The notes: generated by a model not told the origin, from the sequence alone. A DNA stretch of 64,000 nucleotides from Marinobacter sp. 2_MG-2023 (GCF_030546935.1 NZ_JAUOPH010000005.1:186001-250000), one strand, 5' to 3'; positions 26,305 through 36,069 are shown, numbered from the stretch's first letter. Program-made: numbers and translations.

Positions 26305-28203
26305 ATGAGCGCACTTATTCCTGCCGACCAGAGGCGTGCCAAGGCACGTGAAACCTTTTTTGAGCATGGTCAGATTCCAACGGGTCTGATAGATGATGCC
26401 ATTGTTCATTCCTGGCAGCGTTGTTCCGCGGCGAGAAAAAACGTGAGTGAGCGTGTTCAGTTCGACACCGTGCCCAGAAGCGGTTTAATAGAGCTGATGG
26501 AAAACAACCGAATTTTGTTGGAGGCAGCCACCCGGCCGCTGGAACAGTTGGGTCAAACCGTTAATGGCGCAGGCTATTCAGTTCTGCTTACGGATGACAA
26601 AGGGGTTGCCCTGGCAGCGAGACGTTCGGGCCGGTGCGCCAATACACTGATTAATGACGCCTTTCGACAGGGAGTCAATCTTTCCGAGGCGAATATTGGC
26701 ACTTCCGCGATGTCTTGTGCTGTGTTGGAGCGTCGTCCAGTGTTAGTTGCCGGAGTCGAGCATTACTTGCATGCCAATCGAGTATTCAATTGTGCGGCCT
26801 CTCCCATTGTGGACCCCATGGGCAGGGTATTGGGGGCCATTGATATTACTCGTGGAAATCCGTTGGAGCCGGGAAGCGCGCTTTCCTTAGTGCAACAATG
26901 TTCAGCTAGGATTGAACGCCAGTTGATGGGTATGTTGTCGCCTTGGCTCATGATTAGCCTAGGGTGGGAGCAGAGTGATCCTCATGCCACGAGTGACCTG
27001 TTGGTGGCGCTTGGGCCGGACGGACAAGTGCTTGGTTTGTCGCCCCGGGTGCGCGAACTGACGGGGTTGGCCTCAACGGATGGGGCGTTGCGCTTTCAGG
27101 ATTTGTTTGATTTGAGCTTTGACGAACTCGTTGATGGGTTTCGTGGCCGGAATCACCCTAAAACGGTCAGAATGCACTCTGGGCTTTCATTCTCGCTAAG
27201 ACCGGTAGATGCTGGTTCGCGAAAAACCACGAGGCGTGCGGCTTCCGCGCCTTTGGCTATGCGCGTACCAGAATCCACAGATTTTGGTGATCATGCAATT
27301 AGTCGTCAGGTAAACCAAGCGAGCAGAGCAATGGAGAAGGGGCTGCCGGTGCTTATACTAGGTGAGACCGGGACCGGAAAGGAAGTGATGGCAACGTCAC
27401 TGCATAACGGTAGTGCATTTTCCTCCGGTACGTTTGTTGCGATTAACTGTGCGGCTATCCCGGAGTCGCTAATTGAGGGTGAACTCTTTGGTCATGCAGA
27501 TGGTGCCTACACAGGTGCGCGACGAGGCGGCGCTCCGGGTAAGATCGAGCAGGCAGATGGTGGCACCCTGTTTCTGGATGAGATTGGTGACATGCCGTTG
27601 GCGCTCCAGTCCCGTTTATTGAGAGTGTTGGAAACCCGTGAAGTGACCCGTCTTGGAAGTGCTACCCCAAAGCAGGTCCGTTTCCAGTTGATCTGCGCAA
27701 CACATCGGAATCTGTCGGAAGCTGCCAAGGAAGGAGAATTTCGTGAGGATCTGCTCTACCGCATTAAAGGTATGACTGTACGCCTGCCAAGACTTTCGGA
27801 ACGCTCGGATTTGCAAAGCTTCATTGTCGACCGATGCCGGGCTCTGACACAGGGTAGTCGCGAGTTGTCGCAAGAGTGTTTGGACGGTTTAATGCGGTAC
27901 GACTGGCCGGGAAATGTTCGTGAGCTCGTCTATGCCCTGACTCACGCAGACGCACTTGCGGAGCCCGGCGAAGTCTTACAACTTTGCCATCTGCCGGAAG
28001 AGATAGCGGCCCCGACAACCATGGCAGTTCGAAGCAATAGGGCAGCGAGCAAACGCGGTACCTTAAAGACTCTGGAGCGCGCCGTTATCGAAGAAGCGCT
28101 GACAATTGAGGGGGGCAATGTCAGTCGCGCAGCAAAACGGCTGGGCATTGGTCGAGCGACACTGTATCGGAGGCTCAAAGTCGCCAATGCGGGCGTTCAG
28201 TGA
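26305..28203 (+). CDS. AcoR-like sigma-54-dependent activator
   Basis: This 632-residue activator has an N-terminal GAF-type sensor region (about 75-215), a central AAA+ domain with Walker A GETGTGKE (353-360) and the sigma-54 contact loop written GAYTGA (400-405, the tolerated Tyr variant), and a C-terminal Fis-type helix-turn-helix (GGNVSRAAKRLGIGRATLYRRL). This is the layout of AcoR and related regulators of alcohol and ketone use. It faces the channel/GMC/aldehyde dehydrogenase operon across 328 bp holding a -24/-12 promoter and a perfect inverted repeat, so it most likely activates that operon when it senses the alcohol or aldehyde. Confidence 0.88.
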   Translation: MSALIPADQRRAKARETFFEHGQIPTGLIDDAIVHSWQRCSAARKNVSERVQFDTVPRSGLIELMENNRILLEAATRPLEQLGQTVNGAGYSVLLTDDKGVALAARRSGRCANTLINDAFRQGVNLSEANIGTSAMSCAVLERRPVLVAGVEHYLHANRVFNCAASPIVDPMGRVLGAIDITRGNPLEPGSALSLVQQCSARIERQLMGMLSPWLMISLGWEQSDPHATSDLLVALGPDGQVLGLSPRVRELTGLASTDGALRFQDLFDLSFDELVDGFRGRNHPKTVRMHSGLSFSLRPVDAGSRKTTRRAASAPLAMRVPESTDFGDHAISRQVNQASRAMEKGLPVLILGETGTGKEVMATSLHNGSAFSSGTFVAINCAAIPESLIEGELFGHADGAYTGARRGGAPGKIEQADGGTLFLDEIGDMPLALQSRLLRVLETREVTRLGSATPKQVRFQLICATHRNLSEAAKEGEFREDLLYRIKGMTVRLPRLSERSDLQSFIVDRCRALTQGSRELSQECLDGLMRYDWPGNVRELVYALTHADALAEPGEVLQLCHLPEEIAAPTTMAVRSNRAASKRGTLKTLERAVIEEALTIEGGNVSRAAKRLGIGRATLYRRLKVANAGVQ

Positions 28204-28255
28204 AAACTTTGGTTGTTGGTCATCACCCGGCTAGGAGAAGCCCGTCCAAAAAAGG

Positions 28256-29179
28256 TCAATGCTCAGTGCTGAGATCAGTATAAAGTTGACGGGTGAGTTC
28301 ATGCTGCACCTGCAAGCGTTTGGTAATGCCCTGAACCACTTCCATACGAGCGACAGCTCCGGCCTGAATGTCTTCCATTGCTTGTAAGGCTTCCCCCGAC
28401 TGGCTTAGGCAGTGATCACACGACTGGCGGATTTTTTCCATACCGGTACCGGCCTCCACGGAGGTCGAATTCAGGCTGTTGGCGATTTCACGGATACTCT
28501 CACTGGATTCGTTCGCTCGGACGGCTAAGTTACGCACTTCGTCGGCCACCACCGAAAAGCCGCGACCGTATTCCCCCGCTCGCGCGGCCTCAATGGACGC
28601 GTTCAATGCCAGCAGGTTGGTCTGTTTGGCAATATCCTGAATGTTGCCGACGATGCTACCGATTTCTTCGGATTGTTTACCCAACTGAGTGAAGACGTCA
28701 TCGATACGACTCATGAACTCAGTCAGTTCCCTAATCGAGGCCTCGGACCCGGAAATGCTGTTGGCGCTCTGGGCGACCTTCGCGCCGGACGCTTTGGCTA
28801 GTTTGCCAGCTTCATTCATTTCTTCGAGTATCATGTCCACGTTGTTTTGCAGGTCGTCTAGGTGACCGATCAGGACGGGGTCGGGTGATTTCGGTTCGGG
28901 AACAGGCGTTTCCGGTTCATGAGCCGGTTCGGGACGGGGCTCCACGGGTGGCACCGGTTCGCGTATCGTGACGGTGGTCGGACGCGTTCGTGCGCACAGG
29001 ATAAGTGCAGTAGCTGTCAGCCCAAGAGTTATGGCTGCAAGCATGGTTTGGAATACCGTGTCTGCGTTGACGAGCATCAGTGCGGCACAGGCGAGGGTCA
29101 GGAAGAACGTTCCATAGATTGGGGCTCTGGAAGAACCGGTCTCAGAGGTTTCTTGTTCGAATGCGATAGTGTTGTCCAT
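28256..29179 (-). CDS. Methyl-accepting chemotaxis protein without periplasmic sensor
   Basis: This 307-residue protein from the ATG at 29179 (a TTG 21 bp upstream is the alternative) has two close membrane helices (about 20-65), a Pro/Glu-rich linker ([20 protein letters not shown]) and a C-terminal signalling coiled coil with the conserved hairpin tip [25 protein letters not shown]. It lacks room for a periplasmic ligand domain, so it would sense membrane or internal energy state. It lies between the activator and pcaD and might direct movement toward aromatic substrates; that is inference. Confidence 0.85.
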   Translation of the reverse strand: MDNTIAFEQETSETGSSRAPIYGTFFLTLACAALMLVNADTVFQTMLAAITLGLTATALILCARTRPTTVTIREPVPPVEPRPEPAHEPETPVPEPKSPDPVLIGHLDDLQNNVDMILEEMNEAGKLAKASGAKVAQSANSISGSEASIRELTEFMSRIDDVFTQLGKQSEEIGSIVGNIQDIAKQTNLLALNASIEAARAGEYGRGFSVVADEVRNLAVRANESSESIREIANSLNSTSVEAGTGMEKIRQSCDHCLSQSGEALQAMEDIQAGAVARMEVVQGITKRLQVQHELTRQLYTDLSTEH

Positions 29180-29300
29180 GGTACTGTTCCCAGCGGGCAA
29201 GGGTTGGCTCTGTAGAGCAACGCTAAGGTTTTTTTCGGAATGAACCTATCCGTGAAGTGCAGACAGCTATCCAGATTCTGAAGCCAGGGAGTGGTTGGCG

Positions 29301-29337
29301 GCAGACCAGGGCCGGAGTAAGCCGCGGTCTGGTCTGC
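29301..29337. other. Hairpin between pcaD and the chemoreceptor gene
   Basis: GCAGACCAG and CTGGTCTGC form a 9-bp stem around a 19-base loop just past the pcaD stop. There is no T-run, so it may be a weak or factor-assisted terminator, or protect the 3' end of the pca message. Confidence 0.4.
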
Positions 29338-29348
29338 GCGCTAAGTGC

Positions 29349-30137
29349 TCAGGTCAGGGCATCAAGAAGGATCCGGCTGAATGTATCGGGGCATTCCACC
29401 GACGGCACGTGGCCAATCTGCTCCAAAATGACTGGCTCCGCTGCACCGCTGACGTCGGCCAGCGCCCTGAGTGTGTCTCGGGGCGTGGCCACATCGTCTG
29501 ACCCTCCAATCAGTCGGAGTGGCACGCGATGCTGTCCTAGCTGCTCTCGGAAGTCGACCCGCCCCAGCATCTCACACAGCAGAGCATAACTACGGTCATC
29601 ACCGCGTCCCATGATCACGCCCCAGCCTTCCACCAGCGCCGGCTGCTTTTTGCACGTGTCGGGGCCGAACCAACGTGGCACGATATCCACAGCCATGGCC
29701 GACAGGCCGAGTTCCAGAACGTTGGCCGAGCGGGCATTCCAGGCATCGGTTGTGCCGATGACGGCGCCGGTGTTGGTGAGCGTGGCTGAAAGTAGTCTTT
29801 CAGAATGCTTGCTGACGAGTTGCTGGCCAATGACGCCGCCAATCGATGTCCCGACAAAGTGGAACCTGTCGGACTCTGCAACTCTCGCAAGTGCGATTGC
29901 TTCCTGGGCTAGGTCTTCCGGTGTAATTTCGTCGGACTCATCTGGCCAGGCCGCGCTGGCGCCATGCCCTGGTAAATCCCAAGTCAGTACCCGAAATTTT
30001 TCAAGCAGCGCTGGTAGCATGTCGTCCCAAACCCCCTGGGTCATGCCCAGGGGGTGAGCGAGCATCAGTAGCGGTTTGATTCTGTCACCCAGCAGTCGAA
30101 AGCAGACTGTGCGGCCGTTGTGTTTTATAAAAGCCAT
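29349..30137 (-). CDS. pcaD: 3-Oxoadipate enol-lactonase
   Basis: PcaD hydrolyses beta-ketoadipate enol-lactone to beta-ketoadipate. The 262-residue alpha/beta hydrolase has the oxyanion region LAHPLG, the nucleophile Ser98 in GTSIGG and a C-terminal His in QIGHVPSVE. It is the last gene of pcaIJFD, 14 bp after pcaF. The protocatechuate and catechol branches share this step; only the catechol branch is present in this window. Confidence 0.9.
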   Translation of the reverse strand: MAFIKHNGRTVCFRLLGDRIKPLLMLAHPLGMTQGVWDDMLPALLEKFRVLTWDLPGHGASAAWPDESDEITPEDLAQEAIALARVAESDRFHFVGTSIGGVIGQQLVSKHSERLLSATLTNTGAVIGTTDAWNARSANVLELGLSAMAVDIVPRWFGPDTCKKQPALVEGWGVIMGRGDDRSYALLCEMLGRVDFREQLGQHRVPLRLIGGSDDVATPRDTLRALADVSGAAEPVILEQIGHVPSVECPDTFSRILLDALT

Positions 30138-30151
30138 TTTTGCTCCTTACC

Positions 30152-31354
30152 TCAGACTCGTTCGATGAGTGTCGCAATACCCTGGCCGACGCCAACGCAC
30201 ATGGTGCAAAGTGCGTAACGGCCGCCGGTGAGCTGCAGCTGGTGGGCGGCGGTCATTAGCAGGCGGGCGCCTGACATTCCCAGTGGATGCCCCAGGGCGA
30301 TGGCACCGCCATTGGGGTTCACGCGTTTGTCGTCGTCGGCGATGCCAAGCTCACGCAAAACCGCCAGGCCTTGGGCGGCGAATGCTTCGTTCAATTCAAT
30401 GACGTCAATCTCGGCAATGCCGATGCCTTGTTTCTCCAGCAGCTTGCGAACCGCCGGCACAGGGCCGATGCCCATGATTCGTGGTTCCACCCCTGCTGTA
30501 GCCATGCCGAGAATGCGAGCCATGGGCTTTAGCCCGTGGGTTTTGACGGCGGTCTCACTGGCAACCAGCATCGCAGCGGCGCCATCGTTCACACCTGAGG
30601 CGTTGCCTGCGGTCACGCTGCCGTTTTCGCGGAAAGGCGTGGGCAGGGATGCGAGCTTCTCCAGCGTACTTTCGCGGGGATGCTCGTCGATATCGAACAC
30701 CAGCGGGTCTTGTTTCCGGCGCGGAATGAACACAGGCACGATTTCTTCGGCAAAGCGTCCTTCCTTCTGGGCCCGGGCCGCCTTTTTCTGGGATCGGAAA
30801 GCAAACAGGTCCTGGTCTTCTCTTGATACGTCGTATTGCTCAGCGACGTTTTCCGCCGTTTCCGGCATCGAATCGATGCCGTATTGCTTTTTCATCAGCG
30901 GATTCACAAAGCGCCAGCCGATGGTGGTGTCTTCAATTTTCTGTTCCCTGGAGAAGGCTGAGTTGGCCTTGGCCATAACGTACGGCGCGCGGGACATGGA
31001 CTCGACGCCGCCGGCCAGAACCAACTCCATTTCACCGGCGCGAATCGCCCGAAAAGCCGTACCCACCGCATCCATCCCGGAACCGCAAAGCCGGTTGAGG
31101 GTCGTGCCGGGTACGGAGGTGGGCAAGCCGGCGAGGAGCGCAGACATCCGTGCCACGTTGCGGTTGTCCTCACCGGCTTGGTTGGCGGAGCCCATCATCA
31201 CTTCATCGATAGCGGTCGGGTCGAGTTCAGAAGCCTGCTCCAGTACCGCTTTAAAAATGTGGGCGGCGAGATCGTCAGGGCGAACGCTGGCAAGGGTGCC
31301 ACCGAAGCGGCCAATCGCTGAACGGCGGGGATGGCAGAGATAAACGTCAGTCAT
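30152..31354 (-). CDS. pcaF: 3-Oxoadipyl-CoA thiolase
   Basis: This thiolase splits beta-ketoadipyl-CoA into succinyl-CoA and acetyl-CoA. The 400-residue product begins MTDVYLCHPRRSAIGRFGG. It has the acyl-accepting Cys in NRLCGSGMDA, His in GHPLGMSG and the second catalytic Cys in CTMCVGVGQG. The ATG at 31354 matches the usual N-terminus; a GTG 12 bp upstream would overlap pcaJ. It ends the ring-derived carbon route. Confidence 0.93.
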   Translation of the reverse strand: MTDVYLCHPRRSAIGRFGGTLASVRPDDLAAHIFKAVLEQASELDPTAIDEVMMGSANQAGEDNRNVARMSALLAGLPTSVPGTTLNRLCGSGMDAVGTAFRAIRAGEMELVLAGGVESMSRAPYVMAKANSAFSREQKIEDTTIGWRFVNPLMKKQYGIDSMPETAENVAEQYDVSREDQDLFAFRSQKKAARAQKEGRFAEEIVPVFIPRRKQDPLVFDIDEHPRESTLEKLASLPTPFRENGSVTAGNASGVNDGAAAMLVASETAVKTHGLKPMARILGMATAGVEPRIMGIGPVPAVRKLLEKQGIGIAEIDVIELNEAFAAQGLAVLRELGIADDDKRVNPNGGAIALGHPLGMSGARLLMTAAHQLQLTGGRYALCTMCVGVGQGIATLIERV

Positions 31355-31362
31355 GATATGTC

Positions 31363-32139
31363 TCACTGTTGACCGGCATGATGTGCATTTGTGCGTGCTT
31401 TCAGATCACGCAGAACTTCCAGCTCTTTAGCACTTGGCTCTGGCGTGGTCTCCAACGTGTCGGCAAACAGGATCTCCCACCCAGTGGCCTCGATCACTTC
31501 GTCCCGAGTCACATCGGGATGCAGAGATGTGACTACCAGTTCTTTGCTGTCAGGGTCAGGCTTGAGAATGCACAAATCGGTAATTACCACGGTGGGACCA
31601 CGTCCGATGTTGGATACGTTATCCCGTGCCTTGCCGTCGCGTCCAAAGCCAACGGTGGTTACAAAGTCGACGTCCTTCACGAAGGTACGTTTGGAATGCT
31701 TGACGGTAATGAACACTTCCTTTGCGTTGGTGGCAATTTCCGGGGCGCCACCACCCCCAGGCAGGCGGACTTTAGGTTCACGGTAGTCACCGATCAACGT
31801 GGTGTTCAGATTGGCGTAGCGGTCAATCTGAGCGGTACCCAGGAACCCGACGCTGATGTGGCCGCCCTGAAGCCAGTAGCGAAACATCTCTGGTACCGCC
31901 ACGGTCGTCAGTGCGGATTCACACAGCTCCCCATCACCGATGGAAAGTGGTAGAACGTCCGGTTTGGTCTGTAAGGTGCCGGATTCGTAAATCAGGGTCA
32001 CGTCGGGTGCGTGGGTCAGCCGCGCCAGGTTGGCAGCCTCGCTGGGCAGGCCAATGCCAACAAAACAGGTCATGTCGCTGGTCAGTGCGCGAGCGGCAGT
32101 AACACTCATCATTTCCGAAGAGGTATATTCAAGACTCAT
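31363..32139 (-). CDS. pcaJ: 3-Oxoadipate CoA-transferase subunit B
   Basis: This 258-residue beta subunit, with PcaI, moves CoA from succinyl-CoA to beta-ketoadipate. The catalytic Glu lies in LIYESGTLQ and the glycine loop is GGGGAPEIATNA. Its ATG overlaps the pcaI stop by one base (TGATG), and AGGAG lies just upstream, so the two subunits are translationally coupled. pcaF follows directly. Confidence 0.92.
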   Translation of the reverse strand: MSLEYTSSEMMSVTAARALTSDMTCFVGIGLPSEAANLARLTHAPDVTLIYESGTLQTKPDVLPLSIGDGELCESALTTVAVPEMFRYWLQGGHISVGFLGTAQIDRYANLNTTLIGDYREPKVRLPGGGGAPEIATNAKEVFITVKHSKRTFVKDVDFVTTVGFGRDGKARDNVSNIGRGPTVVITDLCILKPDPDSKELVVTSLHPDVTRDEVIEATGWEILFADTLETTPEPSAKELEVLRDLKARTNAHHAGQQ

Positions 32140-32954
32140 CACGCAGCTCCTTTTTCAAACACGTTGTTTTTCAGCCAATCCTGGAAGGTCACCCGGTCAC
32201 GGGCAATGCCGTCCCACTCTTTGTAGAAGGCGTTGTCGCGATCATAATAGCCCAGCGCGTAGGACGGGCTGGCCCCTTTCCGGGCTTCGGCGATGGCAGT
32301 GATGGCCCAGGAGGGCAGCACACAGGCGTTCACTGAGGCGCCAAGGTCATCCACGACTTCCTCAACGGTGACGATGCTGCGTTTGGCGGCCAACACGACT
32401 TCTTTCTGGATCCCGACAATACCCTCAATCAGCACGTTTCCTTTGCGGTCGGCACGCTGGGCATGAATCACCGCCACATCCGGGCGAACCGAGGGTACGG
32501 CAGCCAGGCGTTCACCGGTGAACGGGCATTCGATGAACTTTATCTGATCGTTCACCTTGGGCAGATCGCTGCCGATATAGCCGCGTAGAACGGCCAACGG
32601 CAAACCGGCTGCGCCGGCCTCATAGGCGCAAGCCATGGCGGCATGGCTGTGTTCCAGGATCTCGAGCTTGTTCGGCCAGCCTTTTTCAACGGCATCCCGC
32701 AGGCGATGCAGTGAACCTACACCAGGGTTGCCGCCCCAGGAGAAGATCAGCTTTTTCGCGCAGCCGGCGCCGATCATCTGGTCGTACACCAAATCTGGCG
32801 TCATGCGGATTAGGGTGAGGTCGCGTTTCTCCTGGCGGATTATTTCGTGGCCAGCGGCGAACGGTATCAGGTGGGTGAAACCTTCCATACAGACCGTGTC
32901 GCCGTTGTTGATGTGTCGGCTCACGGCCTCTTTGAGAGAGAGGAATTCAGCCAT
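32139..32954 (-). CDS. pcaI: 3-Oxoadipate CoA-transferase subunit A
   Basis: This 271-residue alpha subunit is complementary to PcaJ. Family marks include GDTVCMEGFTHLIPFAAGHEIIRQ near the start, in two parts, and GGNPGVGSL for CoA binding. The ATG at 32954 follows GGAGACACTGTG; a longer frame to 33020 runs into the pcaI/pcaR control region and is rejected. It is the first gene of the pcaIJFD operon and is divergent from pcaR. Confidence 0.92.
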   Translation of the reverse strand: MAEFLSLKEAVSRHINNGDTVCMEGFTHLIPFAAGHEIIRQEKRDLTLIRMTPDLVYDQMIGAGCAKKLIFSWGGNPGVGSLHRLRDAVEKGWPNKLEILEHSHAAMACAYEAGAAGLPLAVLRGYIGSDLPKVNDQIKFIECPFTGERLAAVPSVRPDVAVIHAQRADRKGNVLIEGIVGIQKEVVLAAKRSIVTVEEVVDDLGASVNACVLPSWAITAIAEARKGASPSYALGYYDRDNAFYKEWDGIARDRVTFQDWLKNNVFEKGAA

Positions 32955-32984
32955 CACAGTGTCTCCATTGCAGTGATTGTAAAA

Positions 32985-32999
32985 GTTCGATGTACGAAC
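32985..32999. promoter_or_regulatory. Candidate PcaR box 1
   Basis: GTTCG-ATGTA-CGAAC is a 5-bp inverted repeat with a 5-bp spacer, 30 bp before the pcaI start. It resembles the GTTCG-rich PcaR target of Pseudomonas, and the same GTTCG-N5-CGAAC pattern recurs 100 bp away. Confidence 0.65.
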
Positions 33000-33084
33000 A
33001 TAAGTTTTATATGCGAACATAATGGCTCGAAGGTTTTGTTGTCGTCAAGTACAAACTTTCGCCAGATGCCGGAAGTGCACGGAT

Positions 33085-33099
33085 GTTCGGATACCGAAC
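33085..33099. promoter_or_regulatory. Candidate PcaR box 2
   Basis: GTTCG-GATAC-CGAAC repeats the box at 32985 exactly 100 bp away and lies 39 bp before pcaR. It is placed for autoregulation of pcaR, or for joint control of both divergent promoters. Confidence 0.65.
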
Positions 33100-33138
33100 G
33101 AGCTGTTACTATGCGCGAAAGCTGCTTAAGGAATAGAG

Positions 33139-33918
33139 ATGGACGATCAAGTTCTCGAGCCCGGCGACCGGGACTATGTGGGCGCGCTGGCGTCAGGGTT
33201 GGAAGTGTTGCAGGCGTTTGATGCCGAGCATCCGCGGATGACACTGAGCGAGGTGGCGGCACGCACCAAGATGGACCGAGCCAAGGCGCGGCGCTTCCTG
33301 CTTACTCTGCATGCACTGGGGTTTGTGAAGCGTAGTGGGCGCCAGTTCGCGCTTACGCCCCGGGTCATGCAATTGGGTTACGCCTACCAGGCTTCGAACC
33401 AGTACCGGCCGGTGATTCAGCAGTACCTGGAAGACATTACCTGTGAATTGGGGGAGTCATCATCGCTGGCGGTACTGGATGGAGATGATGTGGTGTACGT
33501 AGTGCGCTCATCGGCGCGGCATCGGTTGATGGCCATCACCCTGTCGGTGGGCACTCGACTACCAGCGGCTTATACCTCTATGGGACGGGTACTACTTGCC
33601 CAGTTACCGGAAGCGGAGCTTCAGGCGTTTCTTGCCCGGGTAGAGCTTGCGCCCCATACGGTTTCTTCCATCACGGATAGCCATGCTCTAAACAAAGAGA
33701 TCGCGAAGGTTCGTAGCCAGGGTTACTCGATCGTGGACCAAGAGCTGGATTCCGGGCTTAGGTCGGCAGCCGTACCGGTTTTTGCCGGCAATGGCGAACT
33801 GCTGGGAGCGATCAATATCAGCACCAACGCGGCGCGGGTTGATATGAAGACGTTGTTGGACGTCTATTTGTCGCGACTTCAAAAGGCGGCTGAGGCGGTG
33901 CGGCTAACGACGCACTAA
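33139..33918 (+). CDS. pcaR: IclR-family regulator of the pca genes
   Basis: This 259-residue IclR protein has a winged helix (about 15-75; LSEVAARTKMDRAKARRFLLTLHALGFV) and an effector domain (about 85-255) with ARHRLMAITLSVGTRLPAAYTSMGR in two parts. These features fit the PcaR/PcaU/PobR subgroup, which responds to beta-ketoadipate or protocatechuate. It is divergent from pcaI with two GTTCG-N5-CGAAC boxes between. AAGGAATAGAG precedes the ATG. Confidence 0.88.
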   Translation: MDDQVLEPGDRDYVGALASGLEVLQAFDAEHPRMTLSEVAARTKMDRAKARRFLLTLHALGFVKRSGRQFALTPRVMQLGYAYQASNQYRPVIQQYLEDITCELGESSSLAVLDGDDVVYVVRSSARHRLMAITLSVGTRLPAAYTSMGRVLLAQLPEAELQAFLARVELAPHTVSSITDSHALNKEIAKVRSQGYSIVDQELDSGLRSAAVPVFAGNGELLGAINISTNAARVDMKTLLDVYLSRLQKAAEAVRLTTH

Positions 33919-33920
33919 GG

Positions 33921-34823
33921 TCAGGGGTAGCGCCCGGTTAACCTATTCTCCACAAGTTCATCCAGGATGGTATTCGTTAGCCGCATCACCGCGTTCGGGT
34001 TTTCTCCCTGTCTCCGTGATGCAATCACCGGTACGGTAATGTTGTCGTCTTCCAAAGGCATGTAATCCACCCCCTCACGATTCAGTCGTCGAACCTGCTC
34101 TGGCACCAGAGTGAACCCCATATCCGAAGCAACCAGCGACAGAGCGGTCTGCACGTCGTTAACCTGTTGCATTACATTGACACTCAAGCCGCGCCGGTGA
34201 AACAGGCCCTGAGTCAGGTCGGCGAAGTTGGGGCCGGGGCCGGATGGAAAGGTGATCATTGGCCACTCTGACAGTTCTTTCATGGATGGTGGGTGGTGGA
34301 TCAGCGGATTGCCGGCTGGGATGGCGGCGATTAAGGGTTCATCGAAGAGCAGTTCCTGCTCCACGTCAGGGTCTTCAATTCGTACTCGGCCAAAGCCGAT
34401 GTCGATCTTTCCTGCTTTAAGGGCATCTATCTGCTCCCTGGTTTTGAGCTCGTGCAAGATGATTTCCAGGTTTTTGTTGCGTCTTAAGCGTCGGACCATC
34501 AGCGGCAGTTGTCCATAGAACACCGAAGGCACGAAGCCAATGGAGAACACCGTTTTTCGGTGCTGGGCAATCCGTCGGGTGTCTGAGATTGTGGCGTCCA
34601 CCTTATCGAGGATTTGTTGGGCCTGTTCCAGGAAATATTCGCCGCCGGTGGTGAGTTCCAGTCCACGGGGTTTGCGTGTGAACAATATGACTCCCACTTC
34701 CTCCTCCAGTTGTTTGATTGCGCGAGTCAGAGGGGGTTGGGCAATGAACAGCTTTTCAGCGGCGCGAGTGAGGTTTAGCTTTTCAGCCACCACCACGAAG
34801 TAACGTAAGTGTCTCAGCTCCAT
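33921..34823 (-). CDS. catR: LysR-type regulator of catechol genes
   Basis: This 300-residue LysR protein has the winged helix (1-60; LNLTRAAEKLFIAQPPLTRAIKQLE) and an effector domain of the CatR/CatM/BenM group, typified by FVPSVFYGQLP and the closing MPLEDDNITVPVIASRR. It responds to cis,cis-muconate in relatives. It is divergent from catB, with an ATAC-N7-GTAT box in the 107-bp gap. Its stop lies 3 bp from the pcaR stop. Confidence 0.88.
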   Translation of the reverse strand: MELRHLRYFVVVAEKLNLTRAAEKLFIAQPPLTRAIKQLEEEVGVILFTRKPRGLELTTGGEYFLEQAQQILDKVDATISDTRRIAQHRKTVFSIGFVPSVFYGQLPLMVRRLRRNKNLEIILHELKTREQIDALKAGKIDIGFGRVRIEDPDVEQELLFDEPLIAAIPAGNPLIHHPPSMKELSEWPMITFPSGPGPNFADLTQGLFHRRGLSVNVMQQVNDVQTALSLVASDMGFTLVPEQVRRLNREGVDYMPLEDDNITVPVIASRRQGENPNAVMRLTNTILDELVENRLTGRYP

Positions 34824-34825
34824 CC

Positions 34826-34840
34826 ATACCTCCAGGGTAT
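34826..34840. promoter_or_regulatory. CatR/CatM box (ATAC-N7-GTAT)
   Basis: ATAC-CTCCAGG-GTAT matches the known target of CatM, BenM and CatR. It sits immediately upstream of the catR start and 91 bp before catB, suited to autorepression and activation of catB. Confidence 0.65.
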
Positions 34841-34930
34841 TGGTTAGTACTTAATCAATATTGGTTCATATCCGTGAAACTTCGTACTGTCCAAAACACA
34901 GGCATTTTTTACTTGTGATTCGGAGAACAC

Positions 34931-36055
34931 ATGTCCGCAAAAATTCAGTCCATTGAAGCCATCTTGGTTGACATTCCCACCATCCGGCCACACAAGCTAT
35001 CTATGACAACCATGGGGGTTCAGACCATGGTGATTGTACGGATGAAGGATTCTGATGGACTTGAGGGGCTGGGTGAAGCCACGACCATCGGGGGGCTGGC
35101 CTACGGGCCGGAAAGCCCCGAAAGCGTAAAACTTACCATCGATACCTATTTCAAGCCACAACTGATCGGCCATCCTGTTACGGAAATCAATACCCTGAGA
35201 GTAAGGCTGAATTGTGCGGCTCGCGGAAACAACCTGGCCAAGTCCGCCATTGAGACGGCTCTGCTGGATCTGCAAGGTAAACGGCTGGGCTGCCCTGTAT
35301 CCGACTTGCTCGGCGGAGCCGTGCATCGGCATATCCCGGTGCTCTGGACCTTGGCAAGTGGTGATACTGATCGGGATGTCAAAGAGGCCCTTGGTCTAAT
35401 CGAAACCCGTCGCCACCGCGACTTCAAGCTCAAGATTGGATCGCGACCACTGATGGAAGACGTTCGGCATGTAGCCGCCATCAAAAATGCCCTGGGCGAG
35501 TCTGCCAGTGTTCGTGTAGACGTGAATCAGGCCTGGGACGAGTCAATGGCAGCTAAAGGAATGGCGGAACTGCAAGCGGCCGGTGTTGACTTGGTCGAGC
35601 AGCCGACACCTATGAAGGATTACGCCGCCCTGGTGCGTCTGTCTCAGAAGTTCCACCTGCCGATCCTGGCCGATGAAGCCGTTGCTGATGCCACCGACCT
35701 TTATAATTTGGCTGCCACCGGCTTCTCGGGTGCCGTCGCGCTCAAAATCGCCAAGGCCGGCGGCCCGGTGCAAGCCCTGAAGCAGGCTGCGGTAGCCCAA
35801 GCTGCAGGCATTGGCCTTTACGGAGGCACTTTGCTCGAAGGCACGATAGGCACGGTGGCCTCACTACACGCCTGGTCTACTTTGGAAACTCTTCATTGGG
35901 GCACCGAAATGTTCGGGCCGTTATTGATGAAGGATGACATCGTTGTCAAGCCGTTGGATTTTCATGACAACGGAGTAGGTCTGCCACTTGGGCCGGGCCT
36001 GGGGGTCGAGATTGATGAGGACAAGCTCACGCATTATCGCCGGAAAGATAAATAA
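34931..36055 (+). CDS. catB: Muconate cycloisomerase
   Basis: This enolase-superfamily enzyme turns cis,cis-muconate into muconolactone. The 374-residue product has the metal-binding acids in VRVDVNQAWDE, DLVEQPTP and ILADEAVAD, and the Lys pair in FKLKIGSRP, all as in CatB. CGGAG precedes the ATG. It starts catBC, and catA follows 120 bp after catC. Confidence 0.95.
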   Translation: MSAKIQSIEAILVDIPTIRPHKLSMTTMGVQTMVIVRMKDSDGLEGLGEATTIGGLAYGPESPESVKLTIDTYFKPQLIGHPVTEINTLRVRLNCAARGNNLAKSAIETALLDLQGKRLGCPVSDLLGGAVHRHIPVLWTLASGDTDRDVKEALGLIETRRHRDFKLKIGSRPLMEDVRHVAAIKNALGESASVRVDVNQAWDESMAAKGMAELQAAGVDLVEQPTPMKDYAALVRLSQKFHLPILADEAVADATDLYNLAATGFSGAVALKIAKAGGPVQALKQAAVAQAAGIGLYGGTLLEGTIGTVASLHAWSTLETLHWGTEMFGPLLMKDDIVVKPLDFHDNGVGLPLGPGLGVEIDEDKLTHYRRKDK

Positions 36056-36069
36056 ACGGAGGAGTACGC

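Noticed and set aside
30228..31343. 371-codon plus-strand frame across pcaF
   Set aside because: It is antisense to pcaF, has a Ser/Arg/Pro-rich low-sense composition and no domain; it is a shadow of GC-rich coding DNA.
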